A stretch of DNA of 64,000 nucleotides, taken from Gammaproteobacteria bacterium. Lineage in GTDB: Bacteria; Pseudomonadota; Gammaproteobacteria; SZUA-229. This document shows positions 18,977 to 30,004 of the stretch, piece after piece. The notes under the pieces were generated by a model, which searched no databases, was not told the origin of the DNA, and saw only the letters and a list, made by a program, of their open reading frames with translations. Position 1 is the stretch's first letter; each line of letters starts with the position of its first letter. Location: assembly GCA_026195895.1 (NCBI GenBank), contig JAPHRO010000025.1, forward strand, positions 1 to 64,000. Reading direction: 5' to 3'. The position numbers and the translations under genes were made by a program.

Positions 18977-19747
18977 TTATATAGTAAAACTGTCGCCACT
19001 GGATAACTGGTGGATATCCCAGTCAGCATCCAGCGCAATTTTGCATTCTTCCATGATGCGCTTTTCTTCACCGGGCTTAAGATGGGATATGCCCAGCCTG
19101 GGCTGATGCGTTAACTTGGTCAGGTCTTTTGCCAGCAATTCAGGACAGTAATGCCGTGCAATTTGAGCCAGTTGTATATCGTGATTAGCAAACGCAGACT
19201 CTATGACCATAAAATCCAGTCGATCATAGCCGTTGAGGACATGCCACAAATTATCATTGGTGGTGGTATCACCACTGTAGGCAAAAGTACTGTTAGCGGT
19301 TTTCACGGCATAGGCGGCGGCGGGTACGGTATGATTCACGTCAATCATCTCAATGCTGCGACCATCGATATCGATCGTCTCTCCCGGCCGCATGACCTGA
19401 AAGCTAAGCACTGCCGATTCTTTGGTTGGCAGCTCGGTAAAATCCGGCCATATTTCCCAGTTAAACACATGCTGTTGCAGACTTTTCAGTGTTTCAGGTC
19501 GAGCATGGACAATTAACGGCCGCTCTAAATCAGAAAACAGGGTATCCACCAGTAGCGGCAGACTGGTCACATGATCCATGTGACTGTGGGTAATAAAAAT
19601 GTGTTTTAGCTTGCGCATGTCGACCAGCGACAGATCACCTACACCCGTGCCGGCATCCAGTAATATGTCTTCATCTATCAAATAAGAAGAAGTGCGCAAT
19701 CCCTGCCCTATGCCTCCGCTGCAACCTAAAACTTTTAATTGCATCAT
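18977..19747 (-). CDS. MBL-fold phosphodiesterase (class II cyclic-nucleotide type)
   Basis: A 256-residue metallo-beta-lactamase fold protein without a signal peptide. THSHMDHVTSLPLLVDTLF supplies the HxHxDH metal motif and resembles the class II cAMP phosphodiesterase group. Later metal ligands are suggested by DVNHTVPAAAYAV, YSGDTTTND and SHLKPGEEKRI. The probable reaction is hydrolysis of a cyclic nucleotide or similar phosphodiester; the exact substrate is inferred only from family resemblance. It lies upstream of ffh on the same strand with a 37-base gap. Confidence 0.75.
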   Translation of the reverse strand: MMQLKVLGCSGGIGQGLRTSSYLIDEDILLDAGTGVGDLSLVDMRKLKHIFITHSHMDHVTSLPLLVDTLFSDLERPLIVHARPETLKSLQQHVFNWEIWPDFTELPTKESAVLSFQVMRPGETIDIDGRSIEMIDVNHTVPAAAYAVKTANSTFAYSGDTTTNDNLWHVLNGYDRLDFMVIESAFANHDIQLAQIARHYCPELLAKDLTKLTHQPRLGISHLKPGEEKRIMEECKIALDADWDIHQLSSGDSFTI

Positions 19748-20012
19748 TTCTCCCGCAGGTACCCGTATTTATCCCTGATGTATTAATTATTTAATTAGCC
19801 TAGCATGCGGCGTTCTATAAAACGGCAAATTCCTGATAATTCAGGTAATTTCCGGAGTTAATTCGTGAACGTTGTCACACAGTATAGACAATGCCCTAAA
19901 AAAAAACCCACAAAAAAACTCAATCAAGCATGGTGATTCGTCGTGTTTTTATTTAACCTATCTCAAACCTGTCTCACTGAAACATAACTTATAAAGAAAA
20001 TCTGTAAATAAC

Positions 20013-20819
20013 ATGAATGCCGCATTCGGTTTTATCGCACTTATCCTTTACCTGGCCTGTACCCTGGGTCTGGTTTTTCGCATACAGGGCACATCAAAAT
20101 TTAAAGATCAGGCAATTACCACTTTACTAGTGCCAGGCTTTGTTGGCGTTGTATTTCATCTGATCAGCCTTTACTCCAGCCTGATCACAGATTTTGGCCT
20201 GCAATTTGGGTTCTTTTCCGCTGCCTCCACCATCGGTGCGGTTAATAGCCTGCTGATACTACTGATGTCACTAAAGCGCCAAACGGAATTACTGGCAACC
20301 ATCGTACTGCCTATTTCGGCACTGGCCATACTGCTGGAAATGCTATTTCCCGGCGGTTATTTTCTACCCCCAGACAGCGCAACCGGTTTACAAATCCACG
20401 TATTGATTTCAATTGTTGCCTATAGTCTGCTCGGTCTGGCGGCGCTGATGTCACTCATACTCGCCGTGCAAAATCATTTACTGCATAACCATCATCCCGG
20501 TGGTTTATTACGCCATTTACCGCCTCTGCAAATCATGGAAAAACTGTTATTTGATTCCATTGTGGCGGGTTTCATCGGCCTCAGCATTGCGTTGATTACC
20601 GGCTTCATTTTTCTTGATGATCTGTTTGCCCAGCATCTGGTACACAAAACTATCCTGGCCATTATTGCCTGGCTGGTTTTTGCCATTCTGCTCACGGGAC
20701 GCGCAATTATGGGCTGGCGAGGCCGCACGGCTATTCGCTGGACGCTCAGCGGATTTGTCAGCCTGATGCTGGCATACTTTGGCAGTAAATTCGTGCTTGA
20801 ATTTATCCTGGCCTCATAA
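20013..20819 (+). CDS. ypjD: YpjD/CcsA-like inner membrane protein
   Basis: A 268-residue protein with about eight membrane segments. It is of the cytochrome c assembly (CcsA/CcmC-like) superfamily in its YpjD form, which is classically found beside ffh and yfjD in gammaproteobacteria. The C-terminal block HLVHKTILAIIAWLVFAILLTGRAIMGWRGRTAIRWTL is characteristic. The biochemical role of YpjD is not settled. It is followed after 35 bases by the yfjD-like gene. Confidence 0.85.
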   Translation: MNAAFGFIALILYLACTLGLVFRIQGTSKFKDQAITTLLVPGFVGVVFHLISLYSSLITDFGLQFGFFSAASTIGAVNSLLILLMSLKRQTELLATIVLPISALAILLEMLFPGGYFLPPDSATGLQIHVLISIVAYSLLGLAALMSLILAVQNHLLHNHHPGGLLRHLPPLQIMEKLLFDSIVAGFIGLSIALITGFIFLDDLFAQHLVHKTILAIIAWLVFAILLTGRAIMGWRGRTAIRWTLSGFVSLMLAYFGSKFVLEFILAS

Positions 20820-20854
20820 GCTTCAAAATTTTTAGCCATCATGGACATAGATAA

Positions 20855-22165
20855 TTGAACGATATATCCACGGGTACCCTGTTTGCCCTGCTGTTTATTC
20901 TGATTCTACTATCTGCTTTATTTTCCAGCTCTGAAACCGGGCTGATGTCGCTCAATCGCTATCGACTAAAACATCTCGCCGATAAAGGTAATCGGGGCGC
21001 CAGGCTGGCCCAGGAATTACTGAAGCGCCCCGACCGCTTACTGGGATTAATTTTACTCGGCAATAATTTTGTCAATATACTGGCCTCGGCTTTGGCCACG
21101 ATTATTGCGCTGCGATTACTGGGCGAAGCCGGCATTGCCATTGCCACTGGCCTGCTTACCTTTGTGGTACTGATTTTTGCTGAAGTCGCACCGAAAACAC
21201 TGGCAGCACTGCACCCGGAACGCATTGCCTTTCCGGCAGCCTATGTATACACACCGCTATTAAAAACAGTTTATCCACTGGTGCTACTGGTCAACATTAT
21301 TGCCAACACGCTATTAAAAATTGTGGGCGTAAAAACCGATAACATAAAACATGATGGAGTCAGCGCTGAAGAATTACGCGCCGTGGTTATGGAAACCAGC
21401 AAGCTGATTCCCCAGAAACATCAGGATATGCTGCTCGGTATCCTGAATCTGGAAAACGCTACGGTAGAAGATATCATGGTGCCACGCAGTGAAATTACCG
21501 CCATTGACCTGGACGAAGACTGGGAGGAAATCCTGAGCGACCTGACCACCTGTCAGCGCACCCGGCTGCCAGTATACCGCAGCGACATCAATAATATTGC
21601 CGGCATCATTCACATGCGCCGCGTCATTAATTTATTATCGCGTAATGAACTAACCCTGGAAAACTTGCAAACACAGATTCGAGACGCCTATTTTATCCCC
21701 GAAGGTACTTCCCTGTATCAACAGCTGATTAACTTCCAGCTGGAAAAACGTCGCACCGCGCTCGCCGTCGATGAATACGGCGACATCCAGGGACTGGTCA
21801 CCCTGGAAGATATCCTGGAAGAAGTGGTGGGTGAGTTCACCACAGCATCGCCCATCAATACTCAGAATATACACCCGGAAGATGATGACAGTTATCTCAT
21901 TTCAGGCAGTACGCACATACGCGAAATTAACCGCAGCCTCAACTGGCATCTACCCATCGATGGCCCGAAAACCCTCAATGGACTGATTATCGAACATCTG
22001 GAAATGATACCGGAACCGGGTACCAGCCTGATGATCGCCCGCCATCCTATAGAAATCACCAAAACCCAGAACAACGCCGTACAAATGACCCGGGTTAAAG
22101 CAGCCATTGCCGATCCCGATGAAAACCTGGCCGAGTTTGATGACATAGATGCAGACGGTGGCTAA
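20855..22165 (+). CDS. yfjD: CNNM/CBS-domain transporter of the CorC/HlyC family
   Basis: A 436-residue protein with an N-terminal CNNM membrane domain (residues 1 to about 170, SSSETGLMSLNRYRLKHLA), a pair of CBS domains (about 200-335, IMVPRSEITAIDLDEDWEEI and LAVDEYGDIQGLVTLEDILEEVVGEF) and a C-terminal CorC_HlyC domain. Members are linked to magnesium and other divalent-ion export. It begins with TTG, which gives the N-terminus MNDISTGTLF that matches the E. coli relative. Its TAA overlaps the radA ATG by one base (TAATG). Confidence 0.92.
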   Translation: MNDISTGTLFALLFILILLSALFSSSETGLMSLNRYRLKHLADKGNRGARLAQELLKRPDRLLGLILLGNNFVNILASALATIIALRLLGEAGIAIATGLLTFVVLIFAEVAPKTLAALHPERIAFPAAYVYTPLLKTVYPLVLLVNIIANTLLKIVGVKTDNIKHDGVSAEELRAVVMETSKLIPQKHQDMLLGILNLENATVEDIMVPRSEITAIDLDEDWEEILSDLTTCQRTRLPVYRSDINNIAGIIHMRRVINLLSRNELTLENLQTQIRDAYFIPEGTSLYQQLINFQLEKRRTALAVDEYGDIQGLVTLEDILEEVVGEFTTASPINTQNIHPEDDDSYLISGSTHIREINRSLNWHLPIDGPKTLNGLIIEHLEMIPEPGTSLMIARHPIEITKTQNNAVQMTRVKAAIADPDENLAEFDDIDADGG

Positions 22166-23523
22166 TGGCTAAATCCAGAATCCAGTATCAGTGTACAGAG
22201 TGCGGCTCTGTGCATAACAAATGGGCGGGCCAGTGCGGCGACTGCAAGGCCTGGAATACGCTTATCGAAAGCATCCCGGCGCCAGAAACCGGCACCAGCC
22301 CTCGATTCACCGGCTATGCCGGCGAGTCCAGCATCCAAAGCATGAAGGATATCGAACTGGCTGAAGAGCCTCGCTGTCCGACCGGTGTTAATGAGCTGGA
22401 TCGGGTACTGGGCGGTGGTCTGGTCTATGGTTCAGTCATTCTCATTGGCGGCGATCCGGGCATTGGCAAATCAACCCTGCTGACGCAGACACTGGCAACT
22501 CTCGGCAGCCACATGAATGCTCTGTATGTGACCGGAGAAGAGTCGTTGCAGCAGGTCACCCTGCGTGCCAGACGCCTCGGGCTGGGCGACGACAAATTCA
22601 ACCTGCTCACCGAAACCTGCGTCGAACGCATCCTGCAACTGGCCAAAAAAGAACAGCCGCAGATCATGGTGGTGGATTCCATCCAGACCATCTACACCGA
22701 ACTGCTGCAATCTGCGCCGGGTGCCGTGGCACAGGTCAGGGAAAGTGCGGCGCAGTTAGTGCGATTTGCCAAACAGACCAATACAGCCCTGTTCCTGGTT
22801 GGCCATGTCACCAAAGAAGGCACGCTGGCCGGCCCTCGCGTGCTTGAGCATATGGTCGATACCGTACTGTATTTTGAAGGTGACTCGGGTGAGCGCTACC
22901 GGATGATCCGGGCCGTCAAAAATCGCTTCGGCGCCGTCAATGAGCTTGGGCTGTTCGCAATGACCGAGCATGGACTGAAAGCAGTCAGCAATCCTTCTGC
23001 CATATTTCTTTCCCGCCACGATGAACCGGTCCCCGGCACCATTGTGACGGTAACCCGGGAAGGCAACCGACCCCTGCTGGTGGAAGTCCAGGCACTGGTG
23101 GACGAAAGTCATCTGGGCAATCCGCGCCGCGTCACCCTGGGACTGGATCAGAATCGACTCTCCATGTTACTGGCGGTACTGCATCGTCACGGTGGCATCG
23201 CCATGTATGATCAGGATGTGTTCATCAATATAGTCGGTGGTGTGCGGGTGACCGAAACTGCGGCCGACAGCGCCATGTTGTTAGCCATCCTGTCCAGTTT
23301 CCGCAACAAACCGCTGCCGGATAAACTGATTACCTTCGGCGAAATCGGCCTGGCCGGTGAAATTCGCCCGGTACCCAATGGCCAGGAACGGCTCAAGGAA
23401 GCCGCCAAACACGGATTCACCCATGCCGTCATCCCCAAAGACAATATGCCGAAAAAACAGGATATTCCTGATGGCATGACCCTGATCCCGGTGCATCGAG
23501 TGAGTGAATTGCTGGATATATAA
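22165..23523 (+). CDS. radA: DNA repair protein RadA
   Basis: RadA is a RecA-like ATPase that drives branch migration in recombinational repair. The 452 residues contain a C4 zinc finger (Cys10, 13, 24 and 27), Walker A GGDPGIGKSTLL, the RadA-specific VKNRFG motif and a C-terminal Lon-protease-like domain (VGGVRVTETAADSAMLLAILSS, GEIGLAGEIRPV). It is the last gene before the CRISPR array, which starts 147 bases after its stop. Confidence 0.97.
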   Translation: MAKSRIQYQCTECGSVHNKWAGQCGDCKAWNTLIESIPAPETGTSPRFTGYAGESSIQSMKDIELAEEPRCPTGVNELDRVLGGGLVYGSVILIGGDPGIGKSTLLTQTLATLGSHMNALYVTGEESLQQVTLRARRLGLGDDKFNLLTETCVERILQLAKKEQPQIMVVDSIQTIYTELLQSAPGAVAQVRESAAQLVRFAKQTNTALFLVGHVTKEGTLAGPRVLEHMVDTVLYFEGDSGERYRMIRAVKNRFGAVNELGLFAMTEHGLKAVSNPSAIFLSRHDEPVPGTIVTVTREGNRPLLVEVQALVDESHLGNPRRVTLGLDQNRLSMLLAVLHRHGGIAMYDQDVFINIVGGVRVTETAADSAMLLAILSSFRNKPLPDKLITFGEIGLAGEIRPVPNGQERLKEAAKHGFTHAVIPKDNMPKKQDIPDGMTLIPVHRVSELLDI

Positions 23524-23581
23524 ACATAAACCTGTCATTTTCGCTGCTTGTGTGGCAGTGAACAGCAATCTACAACAAAAA

Positions 23582-23608
23582 CAAATAAAACAAATAAAAC
23601 AAATAAAA
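23582..23608 (+). repeat. three tandem 9-nt units (caaataaaa)
   Basis: Three exact copies of caaataaaa lie between radA and the distal (trailer) end of the CRISPR array. Simple AT-rich sequence; no function is evident. Confidence 0.6.
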
Positions 23609-23669
23609 CAATAACTTATCTCTAAAACGCTAAAATAACCAATATTGTTCGGTCATGTCGCACACCATC

Positions 23670-26600
23670 CGGTTCATCCCCGCGCATGCGGGGAACACCC
23701 AATCTGACTGATATTACATAACAAATCACCCGGTTCATCCCCGCGCATGCGGGGAACACTATAACATCTGGGCTGTTGCACATGGCGCAGGCGGTTCATC
23801 CCCGCGCATGCGGGGAACACCTTTTTCGCTACTTTTTCGCTACTTTTTCGCTACGGTTCATCCCCGCGCATGCGGGGAACACCAATGCATCTCGGCTGAA
23901 CTGACGGGTCATGCCGGTTCATCCCCGCGCATGCGGGGAACACATAGCCCCTGATGGAACGCTGACAGCGGATGCCGGTTCATCCCCGCGCATGCGGGGA
24001 ACACTATATGTACATAATTGTCCGGAGTGCAGGTTCCGGTTCATCCCCGCGCATGCGGGGAACACGTATTCATGGGGGCTGAGGTAATAGAAAAGCACGG
24101 TTCATCCCCGCGCATGCGGGGAACACTATAAATCTCCCGCGCTGTCATCACGACAGTGCGGTTCATCCCCGCGCATGCGGGGAACACCTAAATCAGCGGT
24201 CGCGGCTGTTTCTGCTATGCGGTTCATCCCCGCGCATGCGGGGAACACATACGGATGTATCTATTAACCAGTTATCGGTACGGTTCATCCCCGCGCATGC
24301 GGGGAACACTTTTCCGGGAAACTTCGAATTAACTCGAATATCGGTTCATCCCCGCGCATGCGGGGAACACCCGTACTCATACCATCAATAGCGCGCGTAA
24401 TTCGGTTCATCCCCGCGCATGCGGGGAACACACGACGTAAATTACCCGTCGAAGCGGTTAACGCGGTTCATCCCCGCGCATGCGGGGAACACGATCGTCT
24501 CCCAGAATGTAACCTCGATTATCGCGGTTCATCCCCGCGCATGCGGGGAACACCAAAATATCTGCGACCTTGGCCGCTTCCGTTGCGGTTCATCCCCGCG
24601 CATGCGGGGAACACTATTTTACGATTATTATTAATGATTTCAATAACGGTTCATCCCCGCGCATGCGGGGAACACACTGGGTGGTATAATATCCGCGCCA
24701 CCGATTGCGGTTCATCCCCGCGCATGCGGGGAACACTAAGCATAGCGTTAAAAGGTGTTGCCGCAATACGGTTCATCCCCGCGCATGCGGGGAACACGAT
24801 GGTATAGTAAGGGCTGATGCAATTAGAAACGGTTCATCCCCGCGCATGCGGGGAACACCCACTGCGAGATAGGTGCGGTAAGCTCTATCCCGGTTCATCC
24901 CCGCGCATGCGGGGAACACTCAACCCGTTTATCGTAAGTGCCTATAAAGTCCGGTTCATCCCCGCGCATGCGGGGAACACAAATCTTCTGTATCTGAAAA
25001 TTATTCAATAAACGGTTCATCCCCGCGCATGCGGGGAACACCACCGGGTACTGAATCAGCCCTCCTTCTCATCCGGTTCATCCCCGCGCATGCGGGGAAC
25101 ACCAAACATCGAATTGCACAGATACATCATGCGCCGGTTCATCCCCGCGCATGCGGGGAACACTACGATATCAGGGTTCCTGATGAATCCTATCCCGGTT
25201 CATCCCCGCGCATGCGGGGAACACAGCTACCTTTTTAGCTCCTGCCATATCGATTTCGGTTCATCCCCGCGCATGCGGGGAACACTCATTACCTTGCACA
25301 GAAAGAGTCGCAATAGGCGGTTCATCCCCGCGCATGCGGGGAACACTTAGCCGCTTTTAGGTCTTCTGCAACCATGTCCGGTTCATCCCCGCGCATGCGG
25401 GGAACACGATCTGTGTCTAAACTAGCCATTATTCGCCTCCGGTTCATCCCCGCGCATGCGGGGAACACTCTGCAAGGCTATCAGGCACACCAGGAAGGTA
25501 CGGTTCATCCCCGCGCATGCGGGGAACACGATGAGAAGCTATACAAGGATGATTTTAATACCGGTTCATCCCCGCGCATGCGGGGAACACGTTTGTTGTT
25601 AGGTCTTTCATTCTTTCATGGCCGGTTCATCCCCGCGCATGCGGGGAACACTTCGGCAGCGGACTCCAGGTATTTTCTGTTGGCGGTTCATCCCCGCGCA
25701 TGCGGGGAACACCCCGTTGCTCATATATCTGACCGGCTCGCATTCGGTTCATCCCCGCGCATGCGGGGAACACTACGATATCAGGGTTCCTGATGAATCC
25801 TATCTCGGTTCATCCCCGCGCATGCGGGGAACACACATGGTGCGCGATACATTTAATGTGACGTATCGGTTCATCCCCGCGCATGCGGGGAACACAACCG
25901 GTTGCGCTGTCTGGGGGTAGAAAATAACGGTTCATCCCCGCGCATGCGGGGAACACGCTGTTAAGCACTCAAGGGCGAGCATACCAAACGGTTCATCCCC
26001 GCGCATGCGGGGAACACACCTATCAGGTGCCCGTCACTAATTGGTGGGACGGTTCATCCCCGCGCATGCGGGGAACACGGCATGTAGTCCCTTCCGATAT
26101 TCGCTAAGCCCGGTTCATCCCCGCGCATGCGGGGAACACAATAGCACGAAAAGATTTAAGATCATCTATCGCGGTTCATCCCCGCGCATGCGGGGAACAC
26201 GTCACGTATCGCATAACTAAATCGTTATAACGCGGTTCATCCCCGCGCATGCGGGGAACACACAGTAATGTAATGCGTGCCACTGGTTGCTGGCGGTTCA
26301 TCCCCGCGCATGCGGGGAACACATGCAAGAAAAGCTGCAACCGCCACAGCCACACGGTTCATCCCCGCGCATGCGGGGAACACACTATAAAAAATATCAT
26401 CTATATTCTCACCAGCGGTTCATCCCCGCGCATGCGGGGAACACATTAACCGATTCATTTTCAGTGGTATCTATTGCGGTTCATCCCCGCGCATGCGGGG
26501 AACACGCCGTAATGCAACGATGCCTGTTTCTCAAACGCGGTTCATCCCCGCGCATGCGGGGAACACTGCCAATTGTTGGATGCATAATCTTTTGCGCGCG

Positions 26601-27237
26601 GTTCATCCCCGCGCATGCGGGGAACACTTCTTTAGTCATGTCTCGTTTTGGTATTGTATCGGTTCATCCCCGCGCATGCGGGGAACACGCTCCTTCAACT
26701 TTTTTTATGCGTTTATCGAACGGTTCATCCCCGCGCATGCGGGGAACACCCAGCCTCTACGAACTTTCCGCCTGGTACACGCGGTTCATCCCCGCGCATG
26801 CGGGGAACACCCCACGAATGAATTTTGCAGGGTTGTTTTTGGCGGTTCATCCCCGCGCATGCGGGGAACACAAAGCCCAGGTCAATTACGCTTTGAATGG
26901 TTGCGGTTCATCCCCGCGCATGCGGGGAACACGTGTGTATTTCATCGGTTACCGAGGCCGATACCGGTTCATCCCCGCGCATGCGGGGAACACTGTTTCC
27001 TCAATCACTTTTGCTAAACTAGCCGCGGTTCATCCCCGCGCATGCGGGGAACACTGGTAGTGGTGACGGTACAGGAGCATTAGTAACGGTTCATCCCCGC
27101 GCATGCGGGGAACACATCACGCTCTAGTAACTTTTGTATCTGGAAGGCGGTTCATCCCCGCGCATGCGGGGAACACGTCCTGTCGTTCCTGTTATATTTT
27201 CTTGTGTCCGGTTCATCCCCGCGCATGCGGGGAACAC
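23670..27237 (-). CRISPR. type I-E CRISPR array, 59 repeats and 58 spacers
   Basis: A 29-base repeat (plus strand starts cggttcatcc and ends ggggaacac, with stem ccccgc/gcgggg) recurs every 61 bases from 23670 to 27209. All copies look identical, including the last at the trailer end. Spacers are 32 bases except spacer 3 (23821-23853), which has 33. In crRNA sense (minus strand) the repeat begins gtgttccccgc, like the E. coli I-E repeat, which places the leader and the newest spacers at the right, next to cas2. Spacers 25164-25195 and 25774-25805 are the same apart from one base. I saw no spacer that matches the rest of the window by eye. Confidence 0.99.
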
Positions 27238-27328
27238 TCCATTTATAACATATTGTTAAATAACGTGCTTTTTAAGCTCGAAAAATCTACCAACTAATTT
27301 TCCGATAATGATGAGGGATTTACAGAAT
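27238..27328 (-). promoter_or_regulatory. CRISPR leader
   Basis: An AT-rich stretch of 91 bases lies between the cas2 stop and the first repeat in transcript order. Position and composition fit an I-E leader holding the array promoter and integration signals. I could not identify an exact IHF site. Confidence 0.65.
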
Positions 27329-28553
<1,225 letters not shown>

Positions 28554-28554
<1 letters not shown>

Positions 28555-29375
28555 TATTCATCCCGGCTCAGGCTGGCCGGCATCTGCTGCCGCACCAGGA
28601 TACGCATCTGCCGAATAGCCAGCTCATTCAATTTCACCAGTCGTTCGGATTGACTCATACCCTGTTCAATAAAATGGGCATTCATAGCTTCCAGATTAGC
28701 CAAACAAACCAGTTGATGCACATTGGCATGATCGCGCATATTGCCTCTCAATTCAGAATTGTCATCCCGCCATTGCTTTGCCGTGGCGCCAAACAGTGCA
28801 ACATTCAACAAATCTGCCTCACTGGAATAAACAAAGCTGATTTGTTGCGGCGTCAAGCTATCGGGAATAAGGTTTTCCTTGATAGCATCGGTATGGATTA
28901 AATAATTCACCCTGGCAAGATTACGCCGAATATCCCAGCCCAACTGCTGATATTCCTGTTCTTTGAGTCGCTGAAACTCTTTAATCAGGTAAAGTTTAAA
29001 TTCTACTGAAATCCAGCTAGCGAACTCGAAAGCAATATCCTTTTGCGCATAAGTCCCCCCATAACGACCTGCTTTAGAAATAATGCCGATGGCGCCTGTT
29101 TGTTCAATCCATTGTTTGGGGGTAAGGGTGAAACTGTTCAGGCCTGCTTCTTTTTTAAAGTCATCGAATTCGATGACTTTAAAATCTGGGTTGTTAAGTT
29201 GTTCCCAAATACCAAGAAATTCTATGGTATTCCTGTTTCTCATCCAGTTTCCAATTATTACTCCCGTTCTATCGGTATTTTTGAATCTGGCAATATCTGT
29301 AATGTTGATATATTCAATACCATTTTTATTATCGGTTGCTATTTCCTGTTCGAGTACCTGCAATTTGGGTTTCAT
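28554..29375 (-). CDS. KilA-N domain protein inside the cas operon
   Basis: A 273-residue protein with a KilA-N type DNA-binding domain (about residues 18-135: YINITDIARF, then WMRNRNTIEFLGIWEQLNNPDFK, TPKQWIEQTGAIGIISKAGRYGGTYAQKDIAFEFASWISVEFKLYLIKEFQRLK). The helical C-terminal part (ALFGATAKQWRDDNSELRGNMRDHANVHQLVCLANLEAMNA) is typical of stand-alone bacterial KilA-N proteins. Start 29375 has a strong ribosome site (gggagg, 6 bases before the ATG); an upstream frame to 29429 has none. It lies 20 bases after cas6e and overlaps cas1 by one base, so it is embedded in the operon. KilA-N proteins come mostly from phages and large DNA viruses. No role in type I-E immunity is known to me. Confidence 0.85.
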
Positions 29376-29395
29376 TATTTCCTCCCTGAGAACAT

Positions 29396-30004
29396 TTAGC
29401 CAGCTGGTGCAAGTGACAACATACCGCAACCAAACGCCTTACCGGGCCCCATACCTGTTTCCAGTAATATTTTCATCTGTTCAGGATCAATCACGGTTAA
29501 CACACCTTGATAACGAACTGGCTGAATTTTACCCGCCCCAGTTTTCTGTTTGCGAAAATAAAGTGGCTCCAAAGGGTTGATATCCAGCTCCTCAATGCGT
29601 GCTGCATATGTCAATCGCTTAATTAACCATTGCTGCTGCTCTTCAAAATCAATCAGTGGCACACGGCAAGATTTGATTTGACCTTTTTTATTAACTCTCT
29701 GCTGTGCATCTTTGATGGTTTTAACCGGATTGGCATGAATAAAAAAGCGAAGACACTGACCTTGATGAAATACAGGCTGCCATGCTTTACTGGCGAGAAC
29801 ATTGATAGATTCACTATCAACCGTTTGCAAAGGCCGACAACTTTGCACCAGTAAGGCCACACGGCCTCTCTGCTTTTGCTCAACCCGATACAGAAAATCT
29901 CTTTGCCTGTCAGGTGTATCCGAAAACAGCTTCCATAAACCATTGTGATACTCGTAAGAATTTTTAGCATATTGTCCTGTGAGATGGATTTTACTCAGAT
30001 ACAT
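29396..30004 (-). CDS. cas6e: Cas6e crRNA endonuclease
   Basis: Cas6e cuts the repeat hairpin of pre-crRNA and stays bound to the 3' handle in Cascade. From ATG 30004 the protein has 202 residues, close to E. coli Cas6e (199). His20 in YEYHNGLW sits where the catalytic His is expected, and the C-terminal glycine-rich loop GMGPGKAFGCGMLSLAP is present. The longer frame to 30109 runs through the cas5e 3' end and is not needed. The gene overlaps cas5e by 14 bases. Confidence 0.96.
   Translation of the reverse strand: MYLSKIHLTGQYAKNSYEYHNGLWKLFSDTPDRQRDFLYRVEQKQRGRVALLVQSCRPLQTVDSESINVLASKAWQPVFHQGQCLRFFIHANPVKTIKDAQQRVNKKGQIKSCRVPLIDFEEQQQWLIKRLTYAARIEELDINPLEPLYFRKQKTGAGKIQPVRYQGVLTVIDPEQMKILLETGMGPGKAFGCGMLSLAPAG

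Noticed and set aside
23524-23669. CRISPR leader on the radA side, suggested by AT-rich tandem units
   Set aside because: The repeat orientation and the position of cas1-cas2 place the leader at the other end, next to cas2.
23670-27237. Self-targeting spacers against genes in this window
   Set aside because: Reading the 58 spacers against the window by eye gave no match. An exact search of the whole genome would be needed to exclude them.
24358-27297. Many plus-strand reading frames with repeated [16 protein letters not shown] and SPRMRGT words
   Set aside because: These are the three frames of the CRISPR repeat joined by spacers, not proteins. The words repeat with the 61-base array period.
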